From NCBI RefSeq assembly GCF_015291645.1, contig NZ_CP030055.1, forward strand, positions 2,480,001 through 2,544,000: a stretch of DNA of 64,000 nt, written 5' to 3'. The notes under the pieces were generated by a model that saw only the letters and a program-made list of their open reading frames with translations, was not told the origin of the DNA and made no database searches. The DNA is from Bradyrhizobium sp. CCBAU 53340 (GTDB lineage Bacteria > Pseudomonadota > Alphaproteobacteria > Rhizobiales > Xanthobacteraceae). A program made the position numbers and the translations under genes. This document shows positions 36,878 through 46,660 of the stretch, piece after piece (position 1 is the stretch's first letter; each line of letters opens with the position of its first letter).

Positions 36878-36916
36878 ATGGCCATCCTGCGCCAGTGCAA
36901 GAGAAAGGCTGACATC

Positions 36917-37441
36917 ATGTCCTCACATGCGGTCATTCCCCAGGCGGATTTTGAAATCCGGCGATTGACGGTCGATGATCTGGATTGTCTTCGCGAGATT
37001 CGCGCGGAGGCAATTCAGATGCATCCTCAATCGTTTGGCTCTCCCGAAGAGGACGAAGGCGGCGAAGTGATGATGGCGGCTTATCGCCATTGGCTCGGCG
37101 ATACGATCTTTGGCGCATTCGGATGCGAGCGCCTGATCGGAGTCGCCGGCTTCTATGTCTCGCGATACAAGAGATCGCAGCACAGGGGGCACATCTTTTC
37201 GGTCTTCGTCAGGGAGAATGATCGCGGCAAAGGCGTCGGAGATCGGCTCATCAAGAAGCTTCTTGCCCATGCTGAGGCGCGTGTCGAACAGGTGCATCTT
37301 GCCGTGGTGTCGACGGCAGTCGCTGCAATCAAGACCTACAAACGCAACGGGTTCGAGATTTGCGGCACGGATCCCCGTGTCGTTCGCATAGACGAGGCTA
37401 CTTATGACAACTACCTCATGATGAAGACATTCGGCCATTGA
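36917..37441 (+). CDS. GNAT-family N-acetyltransferase
   Basis: 174 residues from ATG 36917, which has AAAGG upstream; ATG 36878 directly after the DUF1127 stop is an alternative. The acetyl-CoA motif A reads IFSVFVRENDRGKGVGDRLI with the RGxGxG-type loop, and VSTAVAAIKTYKRNGFEICG is motif B. The acceptor is unknown. It shares its strand with the DUF1127 gene and is probably cotranscribed with it. Confidence 0.82.
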   Translation: MSSHAVIPQADFEIRRLTVDDLDCLREIRAEAIQMHPQSFGSPEEDEGGEVMMAAYRHWLGDTIFGAFGCERLIGVAGFYVSRYKRSQHRGHIFSVFVRENDRGKGVGDRLIKKLLAHAEARVEQVHLAVVSTAVAAIKTYKRNGFEICGTDPRVVRIDEATYDNYLMMKTFGH

Positions 37442-37680
37442 CGGCGGTCCAGACGGGGAACGCCAGCCTCGTCGTGCCAGAAAATGGGCGTGCCGAACGG
37501 GCGCCTAATCAACGCCCTCACAGGGAAATGACCGCGCTGCGGCCGTTCCGTCCGATTCCGCTGTGAGGCGCGAAGGCACGGTCGATTTTTAGCGGGCCGT
37601 ACATGGCTAAAGGCGTTTGCCTTGCCAGTTTTTCCACGGCAATATGCCGCCAAAATAACCATGAGAAACGGGAAGATAGA

Positions 37681-39990
37681 ATGGCAGCCCCCATCAAGTT
37701 CGGCGTCGGCCAAAGCGTGCTGCGCAAGGAAGACGACGCGCTGATCCGCGGCAAGGGCCGCTATACCGACGACTACGCGCCGCAGGCTGCGCTGCGCTGC
37801 CTGGTGCTGCGCTCGCCGCATGCGCATGCCAAATTCACCATCGATGCCGGCCGCGCCCGCACCCTGCCGGGCGTTGCGCTGATCCTGACCGCGGCTGAGG
37901 TCGCCGATCTCGGCAATCTGCCCTGCCTGTTCAATCTCGAGACCGATCCGTTCACCGGCCCGCCTTACCCGATCCTGGCCAAGGACGAGGTGCGGCATGT
38001 CGGTGATTCCGTCGCCTTTGTCGTCGCCGAGACCATCGACCAGGCCCGCGATGCGATCGAGGCGATCGAGGTCAAATGGAGCCCGCTGCCGGCCGTCACC
38101 GGCGTCGTCAACGCCATCAAGAAGGGCGCGCCGCAGGTCTGGCCGGACAAGCCGGGCAATGTGCTGTTCGACGTCTCGATCGGTGACAAGAAAGCGACTG
38201 AAGCTGCGTTCGCGAAGGCACATGCCGTCGCCGAAATCTCCATCGTCAATCCGCGCGTGGTCGCGAGCTTCATGGAGACGCGCGCGGCGGTCTGCGAATA
38301 CGACGCCAAGGCTGATCATCTGACGCTGACGGTCGGCAGCCAGGGCAGCCATCGCCTGCGCGACATTCTCTGCCAGAACGTGCTCAACATCCCCACCGAC
38401 AAGATGCGGGTGATTTGCCCCGACGTCGGCGGCGGCTTCGGCACCAAGCTGTTTCCATACCGCGAATACGCCCTGATGGCGGTCGCGGCGCGCAAGCTGA
38501 AGAAGGCCGTGAAGTGGGCGGCCGATCGCTCAGAGCATTTCATGGGCGATGCGCAGGGCCGCGACAACGTCACCACCGCGAAGATGGCGCTGGCCGAGGA
38601 CGGCAGGTTCCTCGCGATGGATTGCGACCTGATGGGCGACATGGGCGCGTATCTGTCGACCTTCGGGCCCTACATCCCGCATGGCGGCGCCGGCATGCTG
38701 CCGGGCCTCTACGACATCCAGGCCTTCCACTGCCGCGTGCGCACCATCTTCACCCACAGCGTGCCAGTGGACGCCTATCGCGGCGCGGGCCGGCCTGAAG
38801 CCGCCTACGTCATCGAACGTCTGGTCGATGCCTGCGCGCGCAAGCTCGACATGACGCCGGACGCGATCCGTCGCAAGAACTTCATCCCGCCGAAGGCACT
38901 GCCCTACAAGACCGCGACCGGCAAGGTCTACGATTCCGGCGATTTCGCCGCGCATCTGAAGCGCGCGATGGAAATTGCCGAGTGGAAGGAATTTGGAAAG
39001 CGCGCCAAGGCCGCGAAGAAGCACGGGCTGATCCGCGGCATTGGCCTTGCGAGCTATGTCGAGATCTGCGGCGTGATGGGCGAGGAGACCGCGAATGTGC
39101 GGCTAGACCCCAACGGCGATGTCACGGTCCTGATCGGCACGCAGTCGAGCGGGCAGGGCCACCAGACCGCCTATGCGCAGATCGTCGCCGAGCAGTTCGG
39201 CGTAGCGCCCGAACGTGTGCACGTCCGCCAGGGCGACACCGCGGAGATTGCGACGGGCCTCGGCACCGGCGGCTCGGCCTCGATCCCGTCAGGCGGCGTC
39301 AGCGTCGAGCGCGCCACGCGCGAGCTCGGCCAGAAGCTCAAGGAGATCGCGGCACAAGCGCTGGAAGCCAGCGCCGGTGACCTCGAGATCACCGACGGCA
39401 TCATCAGGATCGCCGGTACCGACCGCTCGATGAGCTTCGCCGATGTCGCGAAGCGCGCCGGCGCCGATCCGTCGAAGCTGAATGGCAGCGCGACCTTCGC
39501 CAGCGCTGACGGCACCTACCCGAACGGCACGCATCTGGCCGAGGTCGAGATCGATCCCGCCACCGGCATCATCAAAATCGTCAACTACGTGATCGTCGAC
39601 GATTTCGGCAAGACGCTCAATCCGCTGCTGCTGGCAGGCCAGGTGCATGGCGGCGCCATGCAGGGCATCGGCCAGGCCTTGATGGAGCAGGTGGTCTATG
39701 GCGCGACCGATGGCCAGCTCATCACCGCGACCTACATGGACTACGCGCTGCCGCGCGCGGCCGATGGTCCGTCCTTCGTGTTCGAGACCCACAACATTCC
39801 CTGCACGACCAATCCGATGGGCGTGAAGGGCGCGGGCGAGGCCGGCGCGATTGGCTCGTGCCCGGCCGTCGTCAACGCCATCGTCGACGCGCTCTGGCGT
39901 GAGTACAAGATCGACCACATCGACATGCCGGCGACGCCCGAGCGGGTGTGGATCGCGATCAACGAGCACCATCGCCGGCACAGCCTGTAA
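37681..39990 (+). CDS. Molybdopterin-binding subunit of the xanthine dehydrogenase/CO dehydrogenase family (CoxL-like)
   Basis: 769 residues from ATG 37681, with GGGAAG upstream. It has the N-terminal hammerhead (LRKEDDALIRGKGRYTDDYA), the molybdenum-cofactor segments DVGGGFGTKLFPYREYALMA and VPVDAYRGAGRPEAAYVIER, and the active-site Glu region MGVKGAGEAGAIGSCPAVV. The loop AYRGAGR is that of form II CoxL and related aldehyde dehydrogenases, not AYRCSFR of true CO dehydrogenase. No FAD or 2Fe-2S subunit gene is adjacent, so it is an orphan or works with subunits encoded elsewhere. The substrate is unknown, perhaps an aldehyde. Confidence 0.85.
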   Translation: MAAPIKFGVGQSVLRKEDDALIRGKGRYTDDYAPQAALRCLVLRSPHAHAKFTIDAGRARTLPGVALILTAAEVADLGNLPCLFNLETDPFTGPPYPILAKDEVRHVGDSVAFVVAETIDQARDAIEAIEVKWSPLPAVTGVVNAIKKGAPQVWPDKPGNVLFDVSIGDKKATEAAFAKAHAVAEISIVNPRVVASFMETRAAVCEYDAKADHLTLTVGSQGSHRLRDILCQNVLNIPTDKMRVICPDVGGGFGTKLFPYREYALMAVAARKLKKAVKWAADRSEHFMGDAQGRDNVTTAKMALAEDGRFLAMDCDLMGDMGAYLSTFGPYIPHGGAGMLPGLYDIQAFHCRVRTIFTHSVPVDAYRGAGRPEAAYVIERLVDACARKLDMTPDAIRRKNFIPPKALPYKTATGKVYDSGDFAAHLKRAMEIAEWKEFGKRAKAAKKHGLIRGIGLASYVEICGVMGEETANVRLDPNGDVTVLIGTQSSGQGHQTAYAQIVAEQFGVAPERVHVRQGDTAEIATGLGTGGSASIPSGGVSVERATRELGQKLKEIAAQALEASAGDLEITDGIIRIAGTDRSMSFADVAKRAGADPSKLNGSATFASADGTYPNGTHLAEVEIDPATGIIKIVNYVIVDDFGKTLNPLLLAGQVHGGAMQGIGQALMEQVVYGATDGQLITATYMDYALPRAADGPSFVFETHNIPCTTNPMGVKGAGEAGAIGSCPAVVNAIVDALWREYKIDHIDMPATPERVWIAINEHHRRHSL

Positions 39991-40092
39991 GGCGCGGCTT
40001 CCGCGCGGCGGGAATGAAGTGCCCGCCGCCGGGTTCTAACCATCAATCGCCTGTTCCCCCCAAACCGACTTGCGAGCCGGAGAAGAAGACTC

Positions 40093-40542
40093 ATGAAACG
40101 AATGTTTGTTGTCGCGGGCACCCTGCTTCTGGGTGCGGGCGCTGTGATGGCGCAGCAGGAGGTTGCCGTCCAGCAGGACAATCTGATGCGCTCGCAGGCC
40201 AAGAGCCTGTACACGGTCATCCTGAAGATGACCAAGGGCGACATCCCCTACAATCAGAAGGCGGCAGACGAGGCGATCGCCAATCTGGAGGCGGACGTTG
40301 CCAAGATCGCCAAGACCTTCGAGGTCAATCCCAAGCAGGACGTGGTCAACGCCACCTACGGCTCGTCGCCGAAGGTGTGGCAGCAGAAGGCCGATTTCGA
40401 GTCAAAGATCCCGCCGGTGCAGAAGGCGATCGCCGACGTCAAGGGCAAGATCCACAATGTCGCCAGCCTGAAGGCGGCCTACACCGCGATCAACGACCGC
40501 TGCAACGACTGCCACGAGACCTATCGGTTGAAGCTGAAGTAA
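40093..40542 (+). CDS. Periplasmic cytochrome c' / c-556
   Basis: 149 residues with a signal peptide (KRMFVVAGTLLLGAGAVMAQ). The haem motif CNDCH sits near the C-terminus in DRCNDCHETYRLKLK, as in four-helix-bundle cytochromes c'. MRSQAKSLYTVILKMTKGDI forms helix A. Members carry electrons or bind NO. GGAGAAG lies upstream. It starts 102 bases after the molybdoenzyme gene on the same strand and could be its electron acceptor, which is inference. Confidence 0.85.
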   Translation: MKRMFVVAGTLLLGAGAVMAQQEVAVQQDNLMRSQAKSLYTVILKMTKGDIPYNQKAADEAIANLEADVAKIAKTFEVNPKQDVVNATYGSSPKVWQQKADFESKIPPVQKAIADVKGKIHNVASLKAAYTAINDRCNDCHETYRLKLK

Positions 40543-40751
40543 GGCGAAGCAGGCCCTTCGCGACAAATTCGCCGTCATCGCCCGGCTTGACCGTGCGATG
40601 ACGGCGGGAGGTGCAGCAATTTCTCCTCCGATAGCCTGACGGATCGCCGTCAGAAGGACTATGTTTGCTCGCGCCGCCGCGGCGTTGATGCCTGACGTTA
40701 TCGTGAGTTCCGACGCGCGGGCGGCGATCGCAGGCAACAGCGAGACAGGCC

Positions 40752-42035
40752 ATGGCAAAACCGTTCCCGTCGAAAACCCATATCGGCAACCATATGCTGC
40801 ATCCGGAAACGCTGATGCTGACCTATGGCTATGATCCGCAGCTGTCGGAAGGCGCCATCAAGCCGCCGGTGTTCCTGACCTCGACCTTCGTGTTCAGGAC
40901 GGCCGAGGACGGGCAGGATTTCTTCGATTTCGTCGCCGGTCGCCGCGAGCCGCCGGAGGGCATGGGCGCCGGGCTGGTCTATTCGCGCTTCAACCATCCC
41001 AACAGCGAGATCGTCGAGGACAGGCTTGCGATCTACGAGCGCACCGAGAGCTGTGCGCTGTTCTCGTCAGGCATGTCGGCGATCTCGACGACGATCCTGG
41101 CGTTCGTCCGTCCCGGCGACGTCATCCTGCATTCCCAGCCGCTCTATGGCGGCACCGAAACGCTGCTGACCAACACGCTGTCGCGCTTCTCGATCGGCGC
41201 GGTCGGCTTTGCTGATGGTGTTGATGAGACAGTGGTCAATCAGGCGGCGGAAGATGCGATGCGCAAGGGCCGCGTTTCGATGATCCTGGTCGAGACGCCG
41301 GCCAACCCGACCAATGGCCTCGTCGACGTCGCACTGATGCGCCGCGTCGCCGACGCCATCGGCAAGGCGCAGGGGCACACGCCGATCATCGCCTGCGACA
41401 ATACGCTGCTTGGCCCGGTGTTCCAGCGCCCGATCGAGCATGGCGCCGACATCTCGCTGTACTCGCTGACCAAATATGTCGGCGGGCATTCCGACCTGAT
41501 CGCGGGTGCCGCGCTCGGCAGCAAGGCGATCATGAAAGGCGTCAAGGCGCTGCGCGGCGCGATCGGCACCCAGCTCGATCCGCATTCGTGCTGGATGATC
41601 AACCGCTCGCTCGAGACTCTCAGCCTGCGCATGGAGAAGGCCAACAGCAATGCGCGGCTCGTGGCCGATTTCCTGCGCGATCATGCCAAGGTGGCGAAGG
41701 TGCACTATCTCGGTCATCACGCCGAGACCTCGCCCTCGGGGCGCGTGTTCGCGCGGCAATGCCTGGGGGCGGGATCGACGTTCTCGTTCGATATCGTCGG
41801 CGGGCAGGCGGCGGCGGAGAAGTTTCTCAACGCCTTGCAGATCTTCAAGCTCGCGGTCAGCCTTGGCGGCACGGAATCGCTGGCGAGCCTGCCGGCGACG
41901 ATGACCCATTCCGGCGTCCCGGCCGATATCCGCCGCAAGATCGGCGTGCTGGATTCCACGATCCGGCTGTCGATCGGCATCGAAAATCCATCTGATCTGA
42001 TCGCCGATCTCGAGCAGGCATTGAGCGCGGCGTGA
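40752..42035 (+). CDS. Cystathionine gamma-synthase/methionine gamma-lyase-family PLP enzyme
   Basis: 427 residues. The PLP lysine is in [40 protein letters not shown] and [15 protein letters not shown] are the family's substrate and cofactor segments, and [19 protein letters not shown] closes the active site. The family includes gamma-synthases and gamma-lyases of sulfur amino acids; an insert ([14 protein letters not shown]) marks a distinct subgroup, so the exact reaction is open. It is a single gene on the plus strand, facing the small secreted-protein gene. Confidence 0.85.
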   Translation: MAKPFPSKTHIGNHMLHPETLMLTYGYDPQLSEGAIKPPVFLTSTFVFRTAEDGQDFFDFVAGRREPPEGMGAGLVYSRFNHPNSEIVEDRLAIYERTESCALFSSGMSAISTTILAFVRPGDVILHSQPLYGGTETLLTNTLSRFSIGAVGFADGVDETVVNQAAEDAMRKGRVSMILVETPANPTNGLVDVALMRRVADAIGKAQGHTPIIACDNTLLGPVFQRPIEHGADISLYSLTKYVGGHSDLIAGAALGSKAIMKGVKALRGAIGTQLDPHSCWMINRSLETLSLRMEKANSNARLVADFLRDHAKVAKVHYLGHHAETSPSGRVFARQCLGAGSTFSFDIVGGQAAAEKFLNALQIFKLAVSLGGTESLASLPATMTHSGVPADIRRKIGVLDSTIRLSIGIENPSDLIADLEQALSAA

Positions 42036-42042
42036 GCGCCTT

Positions 42043-42417
42043 TCAAAGCGGATTGGACGTGCGACATGCCGACATGATCGCCGCGGCCGCCTCGTTGGAC
42101 TGGGCACCCGAGAGCTGCCGCACGAGGCAGACATAATAGCCCTTGCTGGATGCGTTCAGCAGCGAGTCGCCATTGACCGCGAGCCAGTTGCAGGCCGAAC
42201 GGATGTACTGCACGGCAAGCGGCGATCGCGTGTCGCGGATGGCGGAGAGCTCGCATTGAGCCTGCCTTTCCATGTCGGTTTGCGCGATGGCGGACCCGCC
42301 CAGTGAAAGAAGCAGTCCTCCGGCGACGACGGCCGTCGGAATGGCCAATAGCTGGCGAGCTACGTCGCGGGATGCGACGTGCGGCGCACGGGTCCGTTGC
42401 ATCGATGCTTTGCTCAT
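42043..42417 (-). CDS. Small secreted four-cysteine protein
   Basis: 124 residues. A hydrophobic signal (RQLLAIPTAVVAGGLLLSLG, cleavage near AIAQ) is followed by about 75 residues with four cysteines in QCELSAIRDTRS, YIRSACNWLAVN, GYYVCLVRQL and AAIMSACR. The spacing resembles the VF_A0006-type family of periplasmic four-cysteine proteins, whose function is unknown. It likely forms two disulfides. It is convergent with the PLP enzyme gene, seven bases away. Confidence 0.6.
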   Translation of the reverse strand: MSKASMQRTRAPHVASRDVARQLLAIPTAVVAGGLLLSLGGSAIAQTDMERQAQCELSAIRDTRSPLAVQYIRSACNWLAVNGDSLLNASSKGYYVCLVRQLSGAQSNEAAAAIMSACRTSNPL

Positions 42418-42524
42418 GAGCCGCTCCCGGCGCTGCGGATGAAGGCGCCTCGATCGACCATTCTAGCTTCGAGACCTGATTGGTCCATCCGGGCGACGGG
42501 ATACATTTGTTGTCCCTGGAATCG

Positions 42525-42550
42525 AAAAGGCCGGACGCTTGCGTCCGGCC
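42525..42550 (-). terminator. Terminator after the CHRD gene
   Basis: GGCCGGACGC, loop TT, GCGTCCGGCC (42529-42550); read on the minus strand the stem is followed by TTTTCG. It lies 24 bases beyond the CHRD stop codon. Confidence 0.8.
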
Positions 42551-42573
42551 GTCATGAAAAGTTGATCTGAATC

Positions 42574-42993
42574 TTACTTGGTCACCTGGCCGCGGATCTC
42601 GCCGCCCGGATTGGCCGCAGTGTGAATGTTGACATAGAGCTTGCCGGAGAGGAGATCGGAGGCTTGCGCGTCGGTCAGGGTCGCCGAGCCCTCCGCCGGG
42701 CTCTTGGCGATGCCGGGGATCGGCACCGCGACGCCGGCGTTCTTGCCGACCTCGGCGGGGCCGTGGAAATGGGCGGCGGTGGCCGGGCCGGAGAGGCCGG
42801 AATAGGTCACCTTCCAGGTGAGCTTCTTGGTGGCGGCGTCATAGTCGAGATCGGCCGTGCCGGTACCACTGGTGGTGGTGGCGGGCACTTCGGACTTGCC
42901 GTCCAGCGTCGCCTTCAGTTTTTCCGCGCTGGCCGGGCCTGCGAATGCGACGGCGGCTCCGAGTGCCAGCGTGGCAAAAAGCGCTTTGTTCAT
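42574..42993 (-). CDS. Secreted CHRD-domain protein
   Basis: 139 residues. A signal peptide (NKALFATLALGAAVAFAGPA) leads to a single CHRD domain: LKATLDGKSEVPATTTSGTG, AAHFHGPAEVGKNAG and the ending YVNIHTAANPGGEIRGQV. CHRD domains occur in chordin and in many bacterial secreted proteins; the bacterial function is not known. It is monocistronic with its own terminator and a GGGAGAG ribosome-binding site. Confidence 0.9.
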   Translation of the reverse strand: MNKALFATLALGAAVAFAGPASAEKLKATLDGKSEVPATTTSGTGTADLDYDAATKKLTWKVTYSGLSGPATAAHFHGPAEVGKNAGVAVPIPGIAKSPAEGSATLTDAQASDLLSGKLYVNIHTAANPGGEIRGQVTK

Positions 42994-43146
42994 GAGTCTC
43001 TCCCTGTTGACGCCTGATTGCAGTCAACTTGCAAACAGTGCAGTTCCGACTTTATTCCCGCATTCCGATCAAACCATCTAAATTATTCGTGGCTGGAGCG
43101 GCTGCGGGATGATCCGTAAATACGCTTGAGCTCAAAGGGATCCTCG

Positions 43147-44073
43147 ATGCTGCGACGAACAATTTATGTCATTTTGATTGCTGCTGTCGCAGCCTTTGCC
43201 GTCTACTGGTGGCTGACCGCGCCGACTGCCCTCGCCCTGCCGGCGCCGACACGCGAGCCCGATCTCGCCAATGGAGAGGAGCTGTTCAATGCCGGCGGCT
43301 GCTCGTCCTGCCACGCCGTGCCCAATCAGCCGGATCGTTTGAAACTCGGCGGCGGCCTGGCGCTCGGCTCGCCGTTCGGCACGTTCTATGCGCCGAACAT
43401 TTCGCCTGATCCGACCGATGGTATCGGCCGCTGGAGCGCGACCGATTTCGTCAACGCGGTGATGCGCGGCATCTCGCCTGAAGGCACGCATTATTTCCCG
43501 GCATTTCCCTATACGTCCTACCATATCGCCAAGCTCGACGACGTTCGCGATCTCTTCGCGTATCTGAAGACGCTGCCGCCGGTTTCGGGGCGCGTGCGCG
43601 ACCACGATCTGCCGTTTCCCTTCAACATCCGCCGCAATGTCGGCATCTGGAAATTGCTGTTCATGGATGTCAGGCCGTTCGTGCCGGCGGCAATGCATCC
43701 GGCGCAATGGAATCGCGGCGCCTATCTCGTGAACGGCTTTGGCCATTGCGCCGAATGCCACAGCCCGCGCAATTTTCTCGGCGGCGTCATCAGCTCGCAG
43801 CGCTTTGCCGGCGGTCCCAATCCCGAAGGCGAGGGATGGGTGCCGAACATCACGCAGAAGGGCATCGGTGACTGGAGCGAGAAGGATATTGCCGACTTCC
43901 TCGAGACCGGCGACATGCCCGAGGGCGACAGTGCATCGGGCGCGATGCGGCCGGTGATCAAGAACCTCGCGCAGCTCAAGCCGGAGGATCGCGCCGCGAT
44001 GGCGGCCTATCTGAAGTCGCTGCCGCCGGTCGATGGCCCGACGCCGCCCAAGCGCAAGGAGGCTGGCCGCTGA
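43147..44073 (+). CDS. Membrane-anchored dihaem cytochrome c
   Basis: 308 residues from ATG 43147, preceded by AAAGGGATC. An N-terminal helix (TIYVILIAAVAAFAVYWWLT) anchors it or serves as signal. Two haem motifs are seen, CSSCH in NAGGCSSCHAVPNQP and CAECH in FGHCAECHSPRN, each followed by a Met-containing domain. The pattern matches cytochrome subunits of membrane alcohol, fructose or gluconate dehydrogenases (PNISPDPTDGIGRWSATDF), but no dehydrogenase gene is adjacent. It probably passes electrons to the respiratory chain. Confidence 0.85.
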   Translation: MLRRTIYVILIAAVAAFAVYWWLTAPTALALPAPTREPDLANGEELFNAGGCSSCHAVPNQPDRLKLGGGLALGSPFGTFYAPNISPDPTDGIGRWSATDFVNAVMRGISPEGTHYFPAFPYTSYHIAKLDDVRDLFAYLKTLPPVSGRVRDHDLPFPFNIRRNVGIWKLLFMDVRPFVPAAMHPAQWNRGAYLVNGFGHCAECHSPRNFLGGVISSQRFAGGPNPEGEGWVPNITQKGIGDWSEKDIADFLETGDMPEGDSASGAMRPVIKNLAQLKPEDRAAMAAYLKSLPPVDGPTPPKRKEAGR

Positions 44074-44085
44074 ACGCGCACGAAG

Positions 44086-44331
44086 CTAGCCCGCGCCGAA
44101 CGCCTTGAAGGTGATGATGGTGAGGGTGTCCTGGATGCCCGGCAGCACCTGCACCTTCTCGTTGACGAAGTGGCCGATGTCGGTGTCCTTGTCGACGTAG
44201 AACTTCACTAGCAAATCGTATTGGCCGGCCGTGGAGTAGATCTCGGAGGCGATCTCGGCTTCGGCAAGCGCGTTGGCGACCGTATAGGACTGGCCAAGCT
44301 TGCATTTGATCTGGACGAAGAAAGGAACCAT
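44086..44331 (-). CDS. Stand-alone Lrp/AsnC ligand-binding (RAM) domain protein
   Basis: 81 residues from ATG 44331, with GGAG upstream. The whole protein is the effector domain of Lrp/AsnC regulators (VPFFVQIKCKLGQSYTVANA, then YSTAGQYDLLVKFYVDKDTD, then VLPGIQDTLTIITFKAF); no helix-turn-helix precedes it. Such proteins bind amino acids and form octamers or modulate partner regulators. It ends 12 bases from the convergent cytochrome gene. Confidence 0.85.
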   Translation of the reverse strand: MVPFFVQIKCKLGQSYTVANALAEAEIASEIYSTAGQYDLLVKFYVDKDTDIGHFVNEKVQVLPGIQDTLTIITFKAFGAG

Positions 44332-44427
44332 GGCAGTCACTCCGAGGGCACATCTTGCCGGCTAATAGGCCAAAACCGTCCGGATTTAGCAAGCGGGCTG
44401 GCCGGCCGCCAGATGCCGGCCGGCGCC

Positions 44428-46407
44428 CTAGGAGGCCACCGCCGCCGCGGCGAACGCGTCCCTGAGCCGCTGGGCGAGCTCGGCCTTGCCGTAGGGCTTG
44501 GTCAGGACGACCGAGTGCGGGTGCGTGCGGCCCTGCTCGACCAGGGTCTCCAGCGCATAGCCCGAGGTGAACAGCACCGGCAGGCCGGGCCGGATACGCC
44601 GGGCCTGATCTGCGAGCTCCCAGCCGCTCATCCCGCCGGGCATGACGATATCGGTGAACAGCATGTCGATGCCGGGTTCGGCGCGCAATCGCTGCAAGGC
44701 TTCGTTGCCGTTGACTGCGGCGATGACGTGGTAGCCGAGCGCCTCCACCCTCTGGATCACCGAGGAGCGCACGAACGGATCGTCCTCGGCGATCAGGATG
44801 GTCTCGTGGCCACGTGGCACGGCCTCGTCGCTCTCCGGCAGGTCGGTCGGTGATTGTCCGCCGCCGGGGCGCGGCAGGTAGATCCGGACGGTCGTCCCCA
44901 GGCCCCGTTCGCTATAGATCGAGACGTGGCCGTCGGATTGCTTGGCGAAGCCGTAGACCATGCTCAGCCCGAGGCCCGAACCCTTTCCGACCTCCTTGGT
45001 GGTGAAGAACGGCTCGAAAGCGTGCTCGATGACCTCGGGCGTCATGCCTTCGCCGTCGTCGGTGACTGATATCAGCGCGTAGGCGCCGGAGGTGACCTCC
45101 GGATGCAGGGCGCGATAGTCCTCGTCGATCGCGGCGAGCTCCGTGCTCAGCGTCAGATGTCCTCCCGACGGCATCGCGTCGTGTGCATTCAGTGCAAGGT
45201 TCAGCACGGCGGATTCGAGCTGAGAGCGGTCGGCAAAGGCCTGGATCGTGCCGGATCCGAAGCTGGTGCTGATCTCGATATTCTCGCGCAAGGTGCGCTT
45301 GAGCAGCTTGAGCATGGACAAGATCAGCTCGCTGCAATCGATCGCCTGCGGTCGCAACAGCTGGCGACGGCTGAAGGCGAGCAGCCGCTGCGTCAGCTCC
45401 GCGCCGCGTTCGCCGGACTGGCAGATGTCGTCGGCAAACTGACGCAAATCGGGCTTGGCCTTGAGCTGCTCGCTGAGATGCTCGGCGTTGCCGATGATCA
45501 CGGTCAGCAGGTTGTTGAAGTCATGGGCGATGCCGCCGGAGAGCTGCCCGACCGTCTCCATCTTCTGCGCCTGCTGGAGCTGCTGCTCGGTGAGCTTTCG
45601 CGCGGTCAGATCGTGGATGATGCCGACATAAATCAGCTCGCCGTCCTGCCACGCCTGGCCGACCGACAGATCCATTGGAAAGCTCGATCCGTCCTTGCGC
45701 AGGCCGGCGGTTTCGCCCGTTGCGAAACGATGCGTCTGAGCTGTGGATGAGCGCTTCCCGTCATCTGACATCAGCATGCTGATGTCGAGGTTCATGACCT
45801 CCTCGGCGCGATAGCCGAACAGCCGTTCGCAGGCGGGATTGAACAGGAGAATGCGGGCTTGCGCATCGAACAGGATGACGCCGTCGACCGCGGTCTCGAC
45901 GACCGCGGTGAGCCGCGTCACGCTTTCGCGCATCGCGCGCTGGGCCTCCCCGACCTGCTTGAGCAGCTGCGTCGCGTCGCGGCGCTTGGTCTCCTCCACC
46001 TCGAGCGCGGCCTGGACCTTTTGCAGCTCGAACGGGGAGGGGATGGCCAGAATCTTGGGGAGAAGCGGCCAGAGCGCGGCCGCGGTGAAGATCGACGCGA
46101 GTGCGGTCGCCGCCTTGACCAGGCCCTCGATGCCGTAGATCGGCACCCAGAGCGTGTAGATCGACAGCACATGCGTCAGGCCGCAGGCCATGATGAAGGT
46201 CGCGAAGGCCCAAAAGACCCAGCCGAATTTGAGGTCACGCCGTTTGGTGACGAGGATCGCCAGCGCAAACGGGATCGAGAAATAGGCAATCGCAATGCTG
46301 GCGTCGGAGACGACGTGGAGCCAGATCAGCTCGGGTTCCCACAGCAGGCAGATGCCGTGCGGTGAGAACATCGAGGAGTCCAGGATGCGTTCGAAATAGG
46401 CCCACAT
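44428..46407 (-). CDS. Hybrid histidine kinase with ETR1-like ethylene-binding N-terminus
   Basis: 659 residues from ATG 46407. Residues about 29-115 form three membrane helices that match plant ETR1: SDASIAIAYFSIP (34-46) and FIMACGLTH (71-79). The ETR1 residues D25, Y32, I35, P36, I62, C65 and H69 correspond to D35, Y42, I45, P46, I72, C75 and H79, all with an offset of ten; C65 and H69 bind copper in ETR1. A PAS domain (about 165-270), HisKA (H295 in GGIAHDFNNLL), an ATPase domain (GKGSGLGLSMVYG) and a receiver (533-659, D586) follow. Ethylene binding is inference; the ligand could be another small molecule. Confidence 0.88.
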   Translation of the reverse strand: MWAYFERILDSSMFSPHGICLLWEPELIWLHVVSDASIAIAYFSIPFALAILVTKRRDLKFGWVFWAFATFIMACGLTHVLSIYTLWVPIYGIEGLVKAATALASIFTAAALWPLLPKILAIPSPFELQKVQAALEVEETKRRDATQLLKQVGEAQRAMRESVTRLTAVVETAVDGVILFDAQARILLFNPACERLFGYRAEEVMNLDISMLMSDDGKRSSTAQTHRFATGETAGLRKDGSSFPMDLSVGQAWQDGELIYVGIIHDLTARKLTEQQLQQAQKMETVGQLSGGIAHDFNNLLTVIIGNAEHLSEQLKAKPDLRQFADDICQSGERGAELTQRLLAFSRRQLLRPQAIDCSELILSMLKLLKRTLRENIEISTSFGSGTIQAFADRSQLESAVLNLALNAHDAMPSGGHLTLSTELAAIDEDYRALHPEVTSGAYALISVTDDGEGMTPEVIEHAFEPFFTTKEVGKGSGLGLSMVYGFAKQSDGHVSIYSERGLGTTVRIYLPRPGGGQSPTDLPESDEAVPRGHETILIAEDDPFVRSSVIQRVEALGYHVIAAVNGNEALQRLRAEPGIDMLFTDIVMPGGMSGWELADQARRIRPGLPVLFTSGYALETLVEQGRTHPHSVVLTKPYGKAELAQRLRDAFAAAAVAS

Positions 46408-46660
46408 GATCGGTTCCCGAGAGGGTTGCAGCCCGCAGCGGTCCGCAACATCGCGTCGCCCGCGAATCAATTGATATTTCGACCCATCTGGAGGAGCGCG
46501 CCAAGGCCGGGTGATGCCGAGGTCATATTTCGCGCGATATGCACGCTCGCGGGACGACAGGGCGGTGCCGGCCCATTTCGCCTGATTCGCGGCTGCGCGA
46601 GCGGGGACCCAGCGGCCGGCCTGGCTTGCTGGTGCCGTGGGGGCAGGCTAGGACAGGCCA

